From: Planctomycetales bacterium | Lineage (GTDB): Bacteria; Planctomycetota; Planctomycetia; Planctomycetales; Planctomycetaceae | Direction of reading: 5' to 3' | Length of the DNA: 64,000 nucleotides | Assembly (NCBI GenBank): GCA_028285345.1 | Contig: JANQPT010000044.1 | Coordinates: 434,001-498,000 of the forward strand | Shown: positions 1 through 9,399 of the stretch, in pieces | How positions within the stretch are numbered: position 1 is the stretch's first letter | Layout: each line of letters begins with the position of its first letter | Notes under the pieces: generated by a model | Database searches by the model: none | What the model was told of the DNA's origin: nothing | Seen by the model: the letters and a program-made list of their open reading frames with translations, nothing else | Program-made: the position numbers and the translations under genes

Positions 1-2
1 CG

Positions 3-548
3 ATGAAATTCGACGTGCTCAAAGACGACACGCTGGACGATCGAAGCGTGTGGATGATTCGCGGCACTTGGAAGGAGAGCATGCGGAACCGGTTGCTCCC
101 CCCCGAGAAGCCGCCGCAAGCTGCGAAGAACGCCGCCGGTCAGGAGCAGGCAAAAAACGCCGAGGACGCCGGTGACAAATCGAAGGACGAGTCGAAGCCT
201 GAAAAGGAGAAACCGCGCGAACTACCGGCGCTGGTTCCGGACTCAGTCCAAATCTACCTTGACCGTCGATATGGGTTTCCGAAGAAAATCGAGTACCTAA
301 AGAAGGTGCCCAATCGTAATTTTGCGCGGCCGATGCTCACGCTTGCTTTCCGAAACGTCAAGCTGAATGAGACGATCGACGACAGCGAGTTTGAGTTTAT
401 TCCGCCGGACACTCCCATCCCGTTTGACCTCACACCCGTGTATAAGCAGCGGATTCAAGCGGCCGCGCAGCAAGCCGCCCGCAAACAGCAGCAGCAACAG
501 CCCGCGCAACCTGGACCAGTCGCCCCGGGATTTCCGGGCGGGCAGTAG
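3..548 (+). CDS. LolA-like outer-membrane lipoprotein-sorting domain protein, C-terminal part
   Basis: The reading frame is open to the left edge, so only the C-terminal part of the protein is present and the first visible ATG is probably internal. After a charged Lys/Glu/Pro-rich insertion (about residues 35-75) comes a beta-rich segment ending in FEFIPPDTPIPFDLTP. That resembles the last strands of LolA/DUF2092-type barrels, where a closing F-x-F/PPD is common. A Gln-rich then Pro/Gly-rich tail follows. Such proteins bind lipid or lipoprotein in the periplasm; no signal peptide can be checked because the N-terminus is outside the window. Family assignment is an inference from the C-terminal pattern only. 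Confidence 0.55.
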   Translation: MKFDVLKDDTLDDRSVWMIRGTWKESMRNRLLPPEKPPQAAKNAAGQEQAKNAEDAGDKSKDESKPEKEKPRELPALVPDSVQIYLDRRYGFPKKIEYLKKVPNRNFARPMLTLAFRNVKLNETIDDSEFEFIPPDTPIPFDLTPVYKQRIQAAAQQAARKQQQQQPAQPGPVAPGFPGGQ

Positions 549-605
549 CTTGTACGTTTGAAGAAATCCCCGCTGCTCGTGCTCAATCAGAGCTCAATGC
601 TTAGC

Positions 606-629
606 GTAGCCGAACTCGTGAGAGTTCGG
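606..629 (+). repeat. REP-like hairpin with GTAG foot (CCGAACTC type)
   Basis: GTAG is followed by a perfect 8-bp stem CCGAACTC/GAGTTCGG around a GTGA loop. A second, imperfect hairpin (AGTCTCACGACT area, about 654-680) follows. The same unit recurs in opposite orientation at 59063-59086. It lies in the 159-bp gap between two convergent genes, where nothing else was recognised; it might also act as a bidirectional transcription block. Confidence 0.7.
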
Positions 630-707
630 AGACTTGTCAACAGAATTGGGTAGTCAGCAGTCTCACGACTTCTGCGACGACAGTTTTTGATTTGGCCAAG
701 CCGCCCG

Positions 708-1394
708 TCAAACCAGCAGGCCGTTGAGGTGAAACAGGGCGTTCATCGTGGTGAGCATGGTCTCTTCGGCAGTGCTGCGGATGATGTTCACGCCGCAATT
801 GGCTTGCCGAATGCTGGGTGCCGACGTTAGCGGCAGGTCGAGTAGCGAAGCGAGATAGACGCGATTGACGACGTTGTGCCCCACGATGACGATCGATTCT
901 CCGCGATGCCGCTTCAGCAATTCTGAGATTTGCGGCCTGACGCGTTGGGCCACGTCACCATAGGATTCGCCGCCGGCGTAGGGGTGCTCAGCGGGGTTTT
1001 TGCGAAAATGAGTGTATTCGTCGGGAAAGTCGCGTTCGATGCTCCCCCAATCGAGCCCCTCCCAGCGTCCGACGTCGCACTCATTCAGTTGTCGTGCCGT
1101 CTGCACCGTCAGCCCGTGCGGCTGCGCGATCTTAACGGCTGTCTGCTGAGCCCGCAGCATCGGGCTGGCATAAATATGCGAAATCGGCAGTTCGCTCAAC
1201 AGGCGGCTGCAGGCGGCGGCCTGTTTCTCACCCAGCGTGCTCAACGGCCCGTTAATGCCCTGGCCTTGTAAGATATACGGCCGCTGCAGATTGGCGTCGG
1301 TGGCACCGTGACGCACTAAGAACAGGTTGGTCGTATCAGCGGGTGGCGGTAGTTGCATCGATGACAGCTTCCGTGCGGAGTTCTGCAGTTCCAC
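708..1394 (-). CDS. histidine phosphatase superfamily protein (phosphoglycerate mutase-like)
   Basis: The 228-residue protein shows the branch-1 histidine phosphatase signature LVRHGATDAN with the phospho-acceptor His at residue 29 in the RHG triad, Arg81 in the SPMLRAQQT segment, Glu105 in the NECDVG segment, and the second catalytic His at 173 in VGHNVVNRV. The set is complete, so it should be an active phosphatase or mutase, probably cytoplasmic. Its substrate cannot be told from sequence; close relatives include CobC- and GpmB-like enzymes. It lies 37 bp downstream of the M50 protease gene on the same strand and may share its transcript. A start at Met13 would still keep the whole domain. 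Confidence 0.85.
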   Translation of the reverse strand: MELQNSARKLSSMQLPPPADTTNLFLVRHGATDANLQRPYILQGQGINGPLSTLGEKQAAACSRLLSELPISHIYASPMLRAQQTAVKIAQPHGLTVQTARQLNECDVGRWEGLDWGSIERDFPDEYTHFRKNPAEHPYAGGESYGDVAQRVRPQISELLKRHRGESIVIVGHNVVNRVYLASLLDLPLTSAPSIRQANCGVNIIRSTAEETMLTTMNALFHLNGLLV

Positions 1395-1431
1395 GCATCG
1401 TCGGGAGAATCGTTCTGCGGCAGCCTGTTCC

Positions 1432-2145
1432 CTAATTCAGCAGCCGTGAAACGTCGCCGTAAGTCGCGTAGATCATGAGTCCCAACAATAACAAGATACC
1501 GACGACCGTTAAGTGTTCGTGAAGACGGAGCAAACGGCGATCGACTTTTTCGAGACTGTACATCAGAATCTTGCCCCCGTCGAGCGGCGGCATGGGCAGC
1601 ATGTTGAAGACTGCCAGGCTGATGCTGAGGGCGTTGAGAAACCTTAAGACGTTGATCAATCCGCCGGCAACGAAGTGATCTCCGGCCGCCACGATTCCGA
1701 CAATCCCGGAGACCTCGCCCCCTCCCGAGAAGAGTCCGCCAATTGCTCCCAGCATCGCCCCAATCATTGACGTGATTTGTAGCACCGGTTGAGCGGAGAC
1801 GGCCCAAAAACTGAGACCTTCTTGCAAACAATTGTAAACGGCGAGACAACAAAACGAGAGGACGATGTTCGCCACCGGTCCGCCGAACGCAAAGATCAAG
1901 CGCCTGCCCACCGGAACCTTGAGAAACTCGTCGTGGTCCTCCACCGCCGGCAACACGTATCCGCCAAGCGGAATCCACGACAGCCAGTAATCCGTCTCGC
2001 CGCGGCGAAAACTCCACAGCTTCGGACCAATTCCCACGGAAAACCGCGCGACTGGGATCTTCATCCACCACGCGGCCAGCAAGTGGCCGAACTCATGAAT
2101 CAAGATCGCGAAGCCGATCAGTAACGCGCTGACAAGGTATCCCAT
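1432..2145 (-). CDS. M50 family site-2-type zinc metalloprotease
   Basis: The 237-residue polytopic membrane protein has the zinc motif HEFGH at residues 17-21 in its first transmembrane segment and the second metal-ligand motif MPPLDGGK with Asp189 near the C-terminus. These are the two hallmarks of intramembrane S2P/RseP-like proteases. It is short and has no PDZ domain, placing it with the minimal SpoIVFB/YwhC-like group. It probably cleaves a membrane-embedded substrate such as an anti-sigma factor, but no sigma or anti-sigma gene is adjacent. The histidine phosphatase gene follows it after 37 bp, suggesting co-transcription. Confidence 0.88.
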   Translation of the reverse strand: MGYLVSALLIGFAILIHEFGHLLAAWWMKIPVARFSVGIGPKLWSFRRGETDYWLSWIPLGGYVLPAVEDHDEFLKVPVGRRLIFAFGGPVANIVLSFCCLAVYNCLQEGLSFWAVSAQPVLQITSMIGAMLGAIGGLFSGGGEVSGIVGIVAAGDHFVAGGLINVLRFLNALSISLAVFNMLPMPPLDGGKILMYSLEKVDRRLLRLHEHLTVVGILLLLGLMIYATYGDVSRLLN

Positions 2146-2488
2146 CTCAATTGACTCCCGCAGTGTGAATAGGCCGCAGACGTGAGGCAGTAGGCTGGAG
2201 GAATAACAAGCAATCGCCTCCCTCTGTCAGCGTAACGCCTAAGTCCCAATTATTGCGCGCGGCTGATTCGTGTAAAGGCGACTTCGCGGATATCGGTTCC
2301 GATGGCATGTTGCCGTTCCGCGACACGCCGGTTCATTCGGTACGACCGTGGAGAGCTGGGAGAAGCGGGAGGGGCACGATTGGCGTTTCCTCTTCAAACC
2401 GCTATCGTAAAACAAGCCGCGATTCTTGATCTCACGGTCCCCTTTCCGGACGTTCCCAATTTCGCTGAATGTGCTTCTGGAGCAAATG
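2146..2488. other. divergent intergenic region without a recognised gene
   Basis: This 343-bp stretch separates the divergently transcribed M50 protease and PVC-type dehydrogenase genes and must hold both promoters. Small open frames exist but have no convincing Shine-Dalgarno site or recognisable product. The frame of the dehydrogenase stays open up to a TTG at 2426, but the encoded stretch is unlike a signal peptide, so it is treated as leader. Confidence 0.5.
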
Positions 2489-5400
2489 ATGACGAATTCG
2501 TACGACTCCTCAAACAATCCGGTCGGCCGTACGCTCTGGTTCGCAATCATAATCGTTGTTTTTGCGAATGTCTCCGCCGCGGCGGAACCCAGTTCTAATG
2601 AAGCAATCGCGGCGGGACTCACGCCCCCGGAGGCGGCCAAGCGGATGACGGTTCCTGACGGGTTTCAAGTCAGGCTCGCCGCGGGAGAACCGCAAGTGCA
2701 TCAGCCGATTGCCTTTGCCATCGACCCCCGCGGCCGATTGTGGGTCGCCGAAGCGCACACTTATCCCCGCCGCGCTCCGGAAGGGCAGGGAAAGGACAAG
2801 ATTATCATCTTGGAAGACACGACCGGCGACGGCACGCTCGATTCCCGCAAGGTGTTTATCGACGGCTTGAATCTCGTCAGTGGGCTGGAAGTCGGTTTCG
2901 GCGGCGTCTGGGTTGGGGCGGCGCCGTATCTCATGTTCATCCCCGACAACAACGGCGACGACCAGCCCGACGGCGAACCGGAGATCCTCCTAGACGGTTT
3001 TGGCTATCGAGATACCCACGAGACTCTCAATGCCTTCATCTGGGGACCGGATGGCTGGCTCTACGGCTGCCACGGCGTCTTTACGTATTCCGACGTCGGC
3101 AAGCCGGGGACGCCGAAGGCGGATCGCATTCCGCTCAATGCGGGTGTTTGGCGATATCATCCGACCAGGCACGAATTCGAAGTCTTCGCCTGGGGCACGA
3201 GTAATCCCTGGGGCGTCGATTTCAACGATCGGGGGCAAGCGTTTATCACCGCCTGTGTGATCCCGCACCTGTGGCACATCGTTCAGGGTGGGCGTTATCA
3301 CCGGCAGGGGGGACAACACTTCAATCCGCACGTCTACGACGACATCAAAACGATCGCCAAGCACCGGCATTATGCGGGCGACATTCGCGACCACGCTTGG
3401 TGGGGCCAGGAACCGGACGTCCCACAGAGTACTCTCGCAGCCGGCGGTGGACATGCGCATTGCGGCGCGATGGTCTATCTGGGCGACAATTGGCCGGCGA
3501 AATACCGCAATCAGATTTTCATGCACAACATCCACGGCAACCGGATTAATCAAGATCAGATCGCGCGCTCCGGCTCGGGTTATGTTGGAGACCGCGCCCC
3601 TGACTTGATGATGGCCAACGACAAATGGTTCCGCGGGATCAATCTCAAATATGGCCCTGACGGCTCGGTCTATTTGATCGACTGGTACGACCGCAACGCC
3701 TGCCATCGCACCAATCCCGAAATTTGGGACCGCACGAACGGGCGGATCTATAACATCTCATATGGGAAGACTGACCGCATGAGTGACGATCTCCGCACGA
3801 AGAGCGATGCGGAGTTGGTGGCCATGCACCGGCACACCAATGCCTGGTACCCCCGGACGGCGCGGCGAATTCTTCAGGAGCGGGCCGCTGCCGGCAAACT
3901 GGGCGGACATGTGCCGCAGTCATTGCGGCGAATGATAGCTGATGAGAGTGACGTTGCCGTGAAATTGCGGGCCATCTGGACGCTGCACGCGACGACCGGA
4001 CTGACTGCCAAAGACATCCGCAATCTACTCAATCACGTTGACGAACACGTGCGTGCCTGGGCGATTCAGTTGGAACTGGAGGACCGTGAGGTTTCTGCTG
4101 AGACGTTTGGGCAGTTGGTCCGGATGGCTCAAAACGATCCCTCGCCGGTCGTGCGCTTGTATTTGGCCTCCGCCCTTCAAAGACTGCCGCTTGAGCGGCG
4201 CTGGGACATTGTTGAGCGGTTGGTCGCTCATGCCGACGATGCCGAAGATCACAATTTGCCGCTGATCAACTGGTACGGAATAGAACCATTGGTAACCACG
4301 GACACACAGCGCGCGATGAGACTTGCTTCAGCCGCGCGGATTCCGCTGGTCAAAGGATTCATCTATCGCCGCGCTGCTGAGGAGAATCGAACGCTGGACG
4401 CGCTCACGCAGCATCTCGCGCAGATTAATCAACCGCAAACTCAGCGGCAGATTTTGCATGAAATGCTGGTCGCGTTTCGCGGCCGTGTGAACATCCCCAT
4501 GCCGAAGTCCTGGACGCCCGCCTACCAAAAGCTCTCCAAGAGCCGCGACGGGACGGTGCTCGATCTGGCCGACCAAGTGGCGGTGGTGTTGGGGGACCAG
4601 CGGATCTTTCCCAAGATGCGCCGCCGGTTGATCGATGGCAACGAACCGATCGACAAACGCCGACAAGCTTTGGAGATTTTGGTCCGAGGCCGCGATCAAC
4701 AAGCGGCGCAGTCATTTCTTAGTGTATTGAACGTGCGGGAGCTGCGCGGCCCTGCAATTCGCGCGCTGGCGGCGCTCGACGATTCCGGCACGCCGGCGAA
4801 GATTCTTGCCGTCTACAAGACTCTCTCCCCCGCAGAGAAACGGGATGCGGTGAATACGCTCGTCGCGCGGCCCGCATTTGCCAAGGCGCTGCTGACCGCT
4901 GTCGAAAACCGCCAGGTCCCCCGCACCGATTTGCATGCCTACAACATCCGCCAGTTGCTGAGGTTCAAGGACGATGTGCTCAACCGGCGGATTAAGCAGG
5001 TCTGGGGCGAGATCCGCGAAAGCACCGGCGACAAGAAGGCGCTCATCGCCAGTCACAAGAAATCCTTGACGCCGCGGCACTTGAAGTCGGCCGTTGCGGG
5101 GAACGGCCGCCGCATCTTTCAGAAAACGTGCGCGTCCTGCCATACGCTGTTCGGAGAAGGGGGCAAAATCGGCCCCGATATTACCGGTTCCAACCGTGCC
5201 GATCTCGACTACATTCTCGAAAACATCATCGATCCCAGCGCTGTGTTAGGAAAGGACTATCGGTTAACCGTGCTCGTCACAAACAACGGCTTGGTCGTCT
5301 CCGGACTGCTGCAAAAGGAGACCGATAGCGCGTTGACGATCCGCACGATCAACGACACGGTGGTCGTGGCGAAGGAGGATATCGAGGAGCGCTCATTCTC

Positions 5401-5980
5401 AGACCAATCGATGATGCCCGAAGGGCTGTTGAAGCCGCTCAAGCCGGATGAGATTCGCGATCTGATTGCCTATCTGGCCAGTCCCACACAAGTGGCCCTC
5501 CGCGGACCGAGCGCCCCGATCGATTCCCTTACCAAACGGGTTCCGGAGGCGCTTGAGGGGGAGTCGCTGAAGATCATCGGCAAAACGGCGGGCGACGTTC
5601 GCAGTCAAGCGATGGGCGGCTTTCACCAGGACCGTTGGAGCGGCGATGATCATCTGTGGTGGACCGGTGCAGCACCCGGTGCGAAACTCGATCTTGAACT
5701 GCCGGTCACCACGGCCGGTGCCACCGAGATCGAAATCGTGCTCACCCGCGCCCGTGATTATGGGATCGTGCAGCTCTGGCTGGACGACCAGAAACTGGGT
5801 GGGCCGATCGACCTGTACAACTCCCGGCACGTGGTCACAACCGGCGTGCTGAGCTTTCCGATCTCCGCACTGCCGCCGGGCGAACACAAACTGACGCTCG
5901 AAATCCTGGGGGCTAATCCTCAGGCGGTCCAGGGGTACATGGTCGGTCTGGACTACGTGCGATTTCGCGCTGCTGACTAG
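2489..5980 (+). CDS. PVC-type secreted dehydrogenase with HEAT-like repeats, c-type haem and C-terminal binding domain
   Basis: The product is about 1163 residues long. From ATG 2489 (GGAG six bases upstream; another in-frame ATG lies at 2486) it begins with a hydrophobic signal segment LWFAIIIVVFANVSAAAE. A beta-propeller of the membrane-bound dehydrogenase/glucose-sorbosone type follows (about residues 50-420; RLWVAEAHTYPRR, GVWVGAAPYL, YLIDWYDRNACH). Next come alpha-helical HEAT-like repeats (about 430-850) and a cytochrome c domain with CASCH, haem cysteines 881 and 884 and His885. The last 130 residues or so are a beta-sandwich like those seen in carbohydrate-binding modules. The family is a hallmark of Planctomycetes and Verrucomicrobia and is thought to oxidise sugars or alcohols in the periplasm; the actual substrate is unknown. 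Confidence 0.88.
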   Translation: MTNSYDSSNNPVGRTLWFAIIIVVFANVSAAAEPSSNEAIAAGLTPPEAAKRMTVPDGFQVRLAAGEPQVHQPIAFAIDPRGRLWVAEAHTYPRRAPEGQGKDKIIILEDTTGDGTLDSRKVFIDGLNLVSGLEVGFGGVWVGAAPYLMFIPDNNGDDQPDGEPEILLDGFGYRDTHETLNAFIWGPDGWLYGCHGVFTYSDVGKPGTPKADRIPLNAGVWRYHPTRHEFEVFAWGTSNPWGVDFNDRGQAFITACVIPHLWHIVQGGRYHRQGGQHFNPHVYDDIKTIAKHRHYAGDIRDHAWWGQEPDVPQSTLAAGGGHAHCGAMVYLGDNWPAKYRNQIFMHNIHGNRINQDQIARSGSGYVGDRAPDLMMANDKWFRGINLKYGPDGSVYLIDWYDRNACHRTNPEIWDRTNGRIYNISYGKTDRMSDDLRTKSDAELVAMHRHTNAWYPRTARRILQERAAAGKLGGHVPQSLRRMIADESDVAVKLRAIWTLHATTGLTAKDIRNLLNHVDEHVRAWAIQLELEDREVSAETFGQLVRMAQNDPSPVVRLYLASALQRLPLERRWDIVERLVAHADDAEDHNLPLINWYGIEPLVTTDTQRAMRLASAARIPLVKGFIYRRAAEENRTLDALTQHLAQINQPQTQRQILHEMLVAFRGRVNIPMPKSWTPAYQKLSKSRDGTVLDLADQVAVVLGDQRIFPKMRRRLIDGNEPIDKRRQALEILVRGRDQQAAQSFLSVLNVRELRGPAIRALAALDDSGTPAKILAVYKTLSPAEKRDAVNTLVARPAFAKALLTAVENRQVPRTDLHAYNIRQLLRFKDDVLNRRIKQVWGEIRESTGDKKALIASHKKSLTPRHLKSAVAGNGRRIFQKTCASCHTLFGEGGKIGPDITGSNRADLDYILENIIDPSAVLGKDYRLTVLVTNNGLVVSGLLQKETDSALTIRTINDTVVVAKEDIEERSFSDQSMMPEGLLKPLKPDEIRDLIAYLASPTQVALRGPSAPIDSLTKRVPEALEGESLKIIGKTAGDVRSQAMGGFHQDRWSGDDHLWWTGAAPGAKLDLELPVTTAGATEIEIVLTRARDYGIVQLWLDDQKLGGPIDLYNSRHVVTTGVLSFPISALPPGEHKLTLEILGANPQAVQGYMVGLDYVRFRAAD

Positions 5981-6313
5981 GCCGGCGGCGGGAGGCGGGG
6001 AAATAGTTGTTCATAAGTAACAACCCTGGTGGTCGGGGCTTTCCCAATCGCCGTATGGTTTTTCCCAGCTTCCGCAACAGGAAAACCTGAGCCTCTGAAG
6101 TTTGCCTTTTGGTGAAATTCCCGATTGCGAACGCTTCGGCCATCGATCATGCTATGAAGAGATACTGCGCGAGGAACGGTCCCCCGGCGCTGCCGCGTGG
6201 GGGGAACGTAAATCGCCGCAACCGGCTGCCTCCGATTGTTTGGGCCGACAAACGGTGAATGCGCTCACAAGTCTCGCGAGGGACGAACTCCTTAATCGAG
6301 ATTCTCGCATCGT
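5981..6313. other. intergenic leader without recognised gene
   Basis: The 333 bp between the dehydrogenase and the FHA-kinase gene contain a short GTTGTT/AACAAC inverted repeat near 6006-6025 and a C5/G5 inverted repeat near 6181-6205. Neither is followed by a T run, so no terminator is called. The promoter of the kinase gene presumably lies here. Confidence 0.4.
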
Positions 6314-9300
6314 TTGAAAGTGCCAAGGGTGAACGAGACCTTAACGAAAGTGTTTCAAAGGGATATCGGCGCGTTGGCGCCGGTGCGGATCGCGGTCTCG
6401 ACCCCGGAGACCCGTGAGTCCCAAGAGTTTGAGTTGCTGCACCCCTACGGAATCGTGGGCCGGTCGCCCAACTGTGATATCCGTCTAAAAAACGAGAAAG
6501 TCAGCTTTCGGCACGCGTATCTGCAAATGATCTGCGGGCAGCTCTTTTGCGCCGATCTGGGCAGCCGTTTGGGAACGCATTGGGGTTCCGATCTCCAGCG
6601 CTCCGGTTGGCTGACTGCCGAGGAAGCGGTTGCCATTGGGCCGTATGCGTTGCAACTGGCCAATGAGCCGACGCTGGATTCCGCAGACTTTCCGGCGATT
6701 CCGCCCGACTTTGACCCGTTGGCCATTTACCGCGATGAATTGGGACCGCTACCGCAGGTGCGATTGGAGTTTCTCAACGCGGCGGACAATGTCGACTTGC
6801 CCATTCGCCGCATGCTCACGTTTGCGGGAAGTTCGCGCGGTTGCAAACTTCGCTTCGAGGGCGATCGCATCTCGCGCGTGCATTGCAGCTTGTTGCTCAC
6901 CTCGCACGGTCTGTGGGTGATTGACCTGTTGGGGAAAGGGGGGACCAAAGTCAACGGCTCGCTCGTCCGCAGCGACCGGCTGAACGACGGCGACGTGCTT
7001 AAAGTAGGCCAGTTTCAGATGCGAATTCGCTATGAGGGAAGTGCCGGCACGCCGATCACCAGCGACGTATTGCCCGCGGAAACGACCGTCGAGACCAGTT
7101 CTTCGACCGACGAGGAACTCTCGACCGCGCCGCGGCAGGCTGACGTGATCCCTCATCCCACCATCTTCGAGCTCACACACGACACCGGGGAGGCCACGCC
7201 CTGCGGGCATCTGATCGACAAGATTGTCGCCAACAAGTTGTTGACGCGTGAAGAAATCGACGAAGTCTTGGCGGAGTTTGAGGATGGTCCTCCGACCTTT
7301 GACGCCTTGTCGGAGCGCCTAGTGGCGCGGGAACTGCTCTCACAATGGCAGGCCGACCAGTTGGCGACGGACAACCACGGTCCGCTGATCTTAGAGAACC
7401 GTTATAAAATCATCGAACGGCTTGGTTACGGCAGTATGGGGATCGTGTACCGTGCATTCGACGAAGCGCTGCAAAGCGACGTCGCGCTGAAGATTCCACA
7501 CAATTCTTCGCTGAAGAACGAACGACTGTTCAAACGCTTTCGCCGTGAGACGTTGATTAGTGCGAATTTAGTGCATCCGCAGGTGGTCCGGGCGCTCAAT
7601 ATCGGCCGCGGCAACCGATTTGTGGTGCTGGAATTGGTGGACGGCGATGACCTGCGCGACTTGATCGACCGCCAGGGGCCTCCCGGTGAGGCGATGGCGG
7701 TGGATTTCATGATCCAAGTCGCCGAGGCGGTCGACTTTGCCTGGCGCGAAGGAGTCGTGCACCGGGACATCAAACCGTCGAACATTCTCGTCTCCCGAGA
7801 GGGAACTGCGAAGCTGTTTGACTTCGGACTGGCACATCTTGATGAAGCGGCACTGACGAAGGGAGTCGCGGGCAAAGAGGCGGAACTCATTCCGACGCGT
7901 CCCGGTTTCGCCGTGGGCACCGTGCAGTATATGTCTCCCGAACAGGGTGAGGAGAGTGACGAAGTTGATTGCCGCAGCGACATCTACAGTTTGGGATGCA
8001 CGTTGTATGAGATTCTCACCGGTGCCCCGCCGTTCGAAGGGGACAGCCAGCACGAGATCCTCAGGCAGCACGCGCAGGACCCGGTCGCCCCAATCGAGGG
8101 CCTGGAGTCAGGGTTGGCCGCAATTCTTGACAGAATGCTGCAAAAGGATCCGGATCAGCGATATCAGTCGCCGCGGGAATTGATTGACTCGTTACACCAA
8201 TGGCGCACGGCGACGGAAACCGCCACAAATCCCAATTCGATCTCGGCGGACCAGGTTGCGGCAGACGTTCCGACGCTTGACGATCAGGTTCAAGAGTTTC
8301 ACCGGCAACGCGAACAGTGGCAGCAGTGCGTCGACGCTGATGGATTGGAACTGGCGCAGCAGCGAGAGGAGTTACAGGCCGAACGCGACCGGCAGTCTCG
8401 CCAATGGGATGAGCAACAGGCGGACTTGGAACGCCAACAGCAGGAACTTGAGCAAGGCCGGCAGGCGCTGGAAGAGCTCCAAGCGGAATGCGAACAGCGT
8501 GAATCGGCTTTGGCCCTTCAAATCGAAGAGTTGGAGTCGCTCCAGGAGCAGACCGCGGAAAACCAGCAGCGTTTGACAGAGGACTTGGAGTCTTTGAAGT
8601 CGCAGCAGCAGCAGGCTGCCGATGAGCAGCAGCGATTTGAGTCGGAGCGGTCTGAGCTGGATCAAGCCCTTGCCAAGCTTGATGGTGATCGTGGTGAGCT
8701 GTCGCAACAGCAGCAGACGCTGGCGGCGGAGCGGCAGCAGTTGGAATCGCGACTGGCCGAGTTCCAGTCGTCACTGACCGCGCACGAGGCTTCTGCGCTG
8801 CAGGTCACCCAACAGAACGACGAGCTGGCCGAACAGGCTCGGGCGCTCGAGTTAACAGCCGAGACTTTGGAACGTGCACAAGCCGAGTTGGACACCAGAC
8901 AGGCCAAGCTCGAATCGGCGGAGGCCGCCCTGGCGGGCGAGCGGCAAGCCTTAGAGCAAAGCCGCGCTGAATCAGCCGCAGAGAAGTCGCGGCTGCAAGA
9001 CTCGCAAGCACAACTCGAGACGGCGCAAGCCGAATTGGCCCAGCAGCAAGCTGGCCTGGAGGAACAGCAAGAGCAACTCTCCGTAGTGCAGTCGCAGGTC
9101 GCCGACGAACAGGCAAGTCTCAAAGCGGATCGGGAAAAGCTCGAACAGGATCGGCAAACCGTTCTTGGCGATTCCGAACGGCTGACCCGGGAGCAACAAA
9201 CGATCGAACGCGAGCGCGATGAGCTTGCCGCAGCCGTCAAGGACCTGGATGACGATCGGGCGAATCTTCAGGAGGCTCAACAGGAGATCGCGGCTGAGCG

Positions 9301-9388
9301 TGAAAGATTGGTCACGGATCGATCGGTAATGGAGACGCGCGCACAACAGTTGCGTGATGCAGTCAAAGTCTGGTTTGACGGCGAGTAA
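6314..9388 (+). CDS. FHA-FHA-Ser/Thr protein kinase with long C-terminal coiled coil
   Basis: The protein of 1024 residues starts at a TTG; GTG codons at 6320 and 6329 are alternatives. It carries two FHA phosphothreonine-binding domains. The first is about residues 25-105 (GIVGRSPNCDIRL, VSFRHAYL). The second is about 165-245 (FAGSSRGCKL, ISRVHCSLLL, GGTKVNGSL). A Hanks-type kinase domain spans about 362-630, with glycine loop LGYGSMGIV, VALK, HRDIKPSN (Asp485), DFG (503-505) and an APE-like MSPEQ, so it should be catalytically active. Residues 640-1015 are an almost uninterrupted Gln/Glu/Leu heptad coiled coil. No transmembrane segment is seen, so it is probably a cytoplasmic signalling scaffold that recognises phosphorylated partners or itself. 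Confidence 0.9.
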   Translation: MKVPRVNETLTKVFQRDIGALAPVRIAVSTPETRESQEFELLHPYGIVGRSPNCDIRLKNEKVSFRHAYLQMICGQLFCADLGSRLGTHWGSDLQRSGWLTAEEAVAIGPYALQLANEPTLDSADFPAIPPDFDPLAIYRDELGPLPQVRLEFLNAADNVDLPIRRMLTFAGSSRGCKLRFEGDRISRVHCSLLLTSHGLWVIDLLGKGGTKVNGSLVRSDRLNDGDVLKVGQFQMRIRYEGSAGTPITSDVLPAETTVETSSSTDEELSTAPRQADVIPHPTIFELTHDTGEATPCGHLIDKIVANKLLTREEIDEVLAEFEDGPPTFDALSERLVARELLSQWQADQLATDNHGPLILENRYKIIERLGYGSMGIVYRAFDEALQSDVALKIPHNSSLKNERLFKRFRRETLISANLVHPQVVRALNIGRGNRFVVLELVDGDDLRDLIDRQGPPGEAMAVDFMIQVAEAVDFAWREGVVHRDIKPSNILVSREGTAKLFDFGLAHLDEAALTKGVAGKEAELIPTRPGFAVGTVQYMSPEQGEESDEVDCRSDIYSLGCTLYEILTGAPPFEGDSQHEILRQHAQDPVAPIEGLESGLAAILDRMLQKDPDQRYQSPRELIDSLHQWRTATETATNPNSISADQVAADVPTLDDQVQEFHRQREQWQQCVDADGLELAQQREELQAERDRQSRQWDEQQADLERQQQELEQGRQALEELQAECEQRESALALQIEELESLQEQTAENQQRLTEDLESLKSQQQQAADEQQRFESERSELDQALAKLDGDRGELSQQQQTLAAERQQLESRLAEFQSSLTAHEASALQVTQQNDELAEQARALELTAETLERAQAELDTRQAKLESAEAALAGERQALEQSRAESAAEKSRLQDSQAQLETAQAELAQQQAGLEEQQEQLSVVQSQVADEQASLKADREKLEQDRQTVLGDSERLTREQQTIERERDELAAAVKDLDDDRANLQEAQQEIAAERERLVTDRSVMETRAQQLRDAVKVWFDGE

Positions 9389-9399
9389 GGTTTGCCGCG

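Noticed and set aside
606-629. Rho-independent terminator
   Set aside because: Perfect hairpin but no T run on either strand, and the same unit with its GTAG foot recurs elsewhere, so it is better called a REP element.
1316-2071. 251-codon minus-strand frame across the M50 protease gene
   Set aside because: Out-of-frame shadow; the real frame encodes HEFGH and the second zinc motif.
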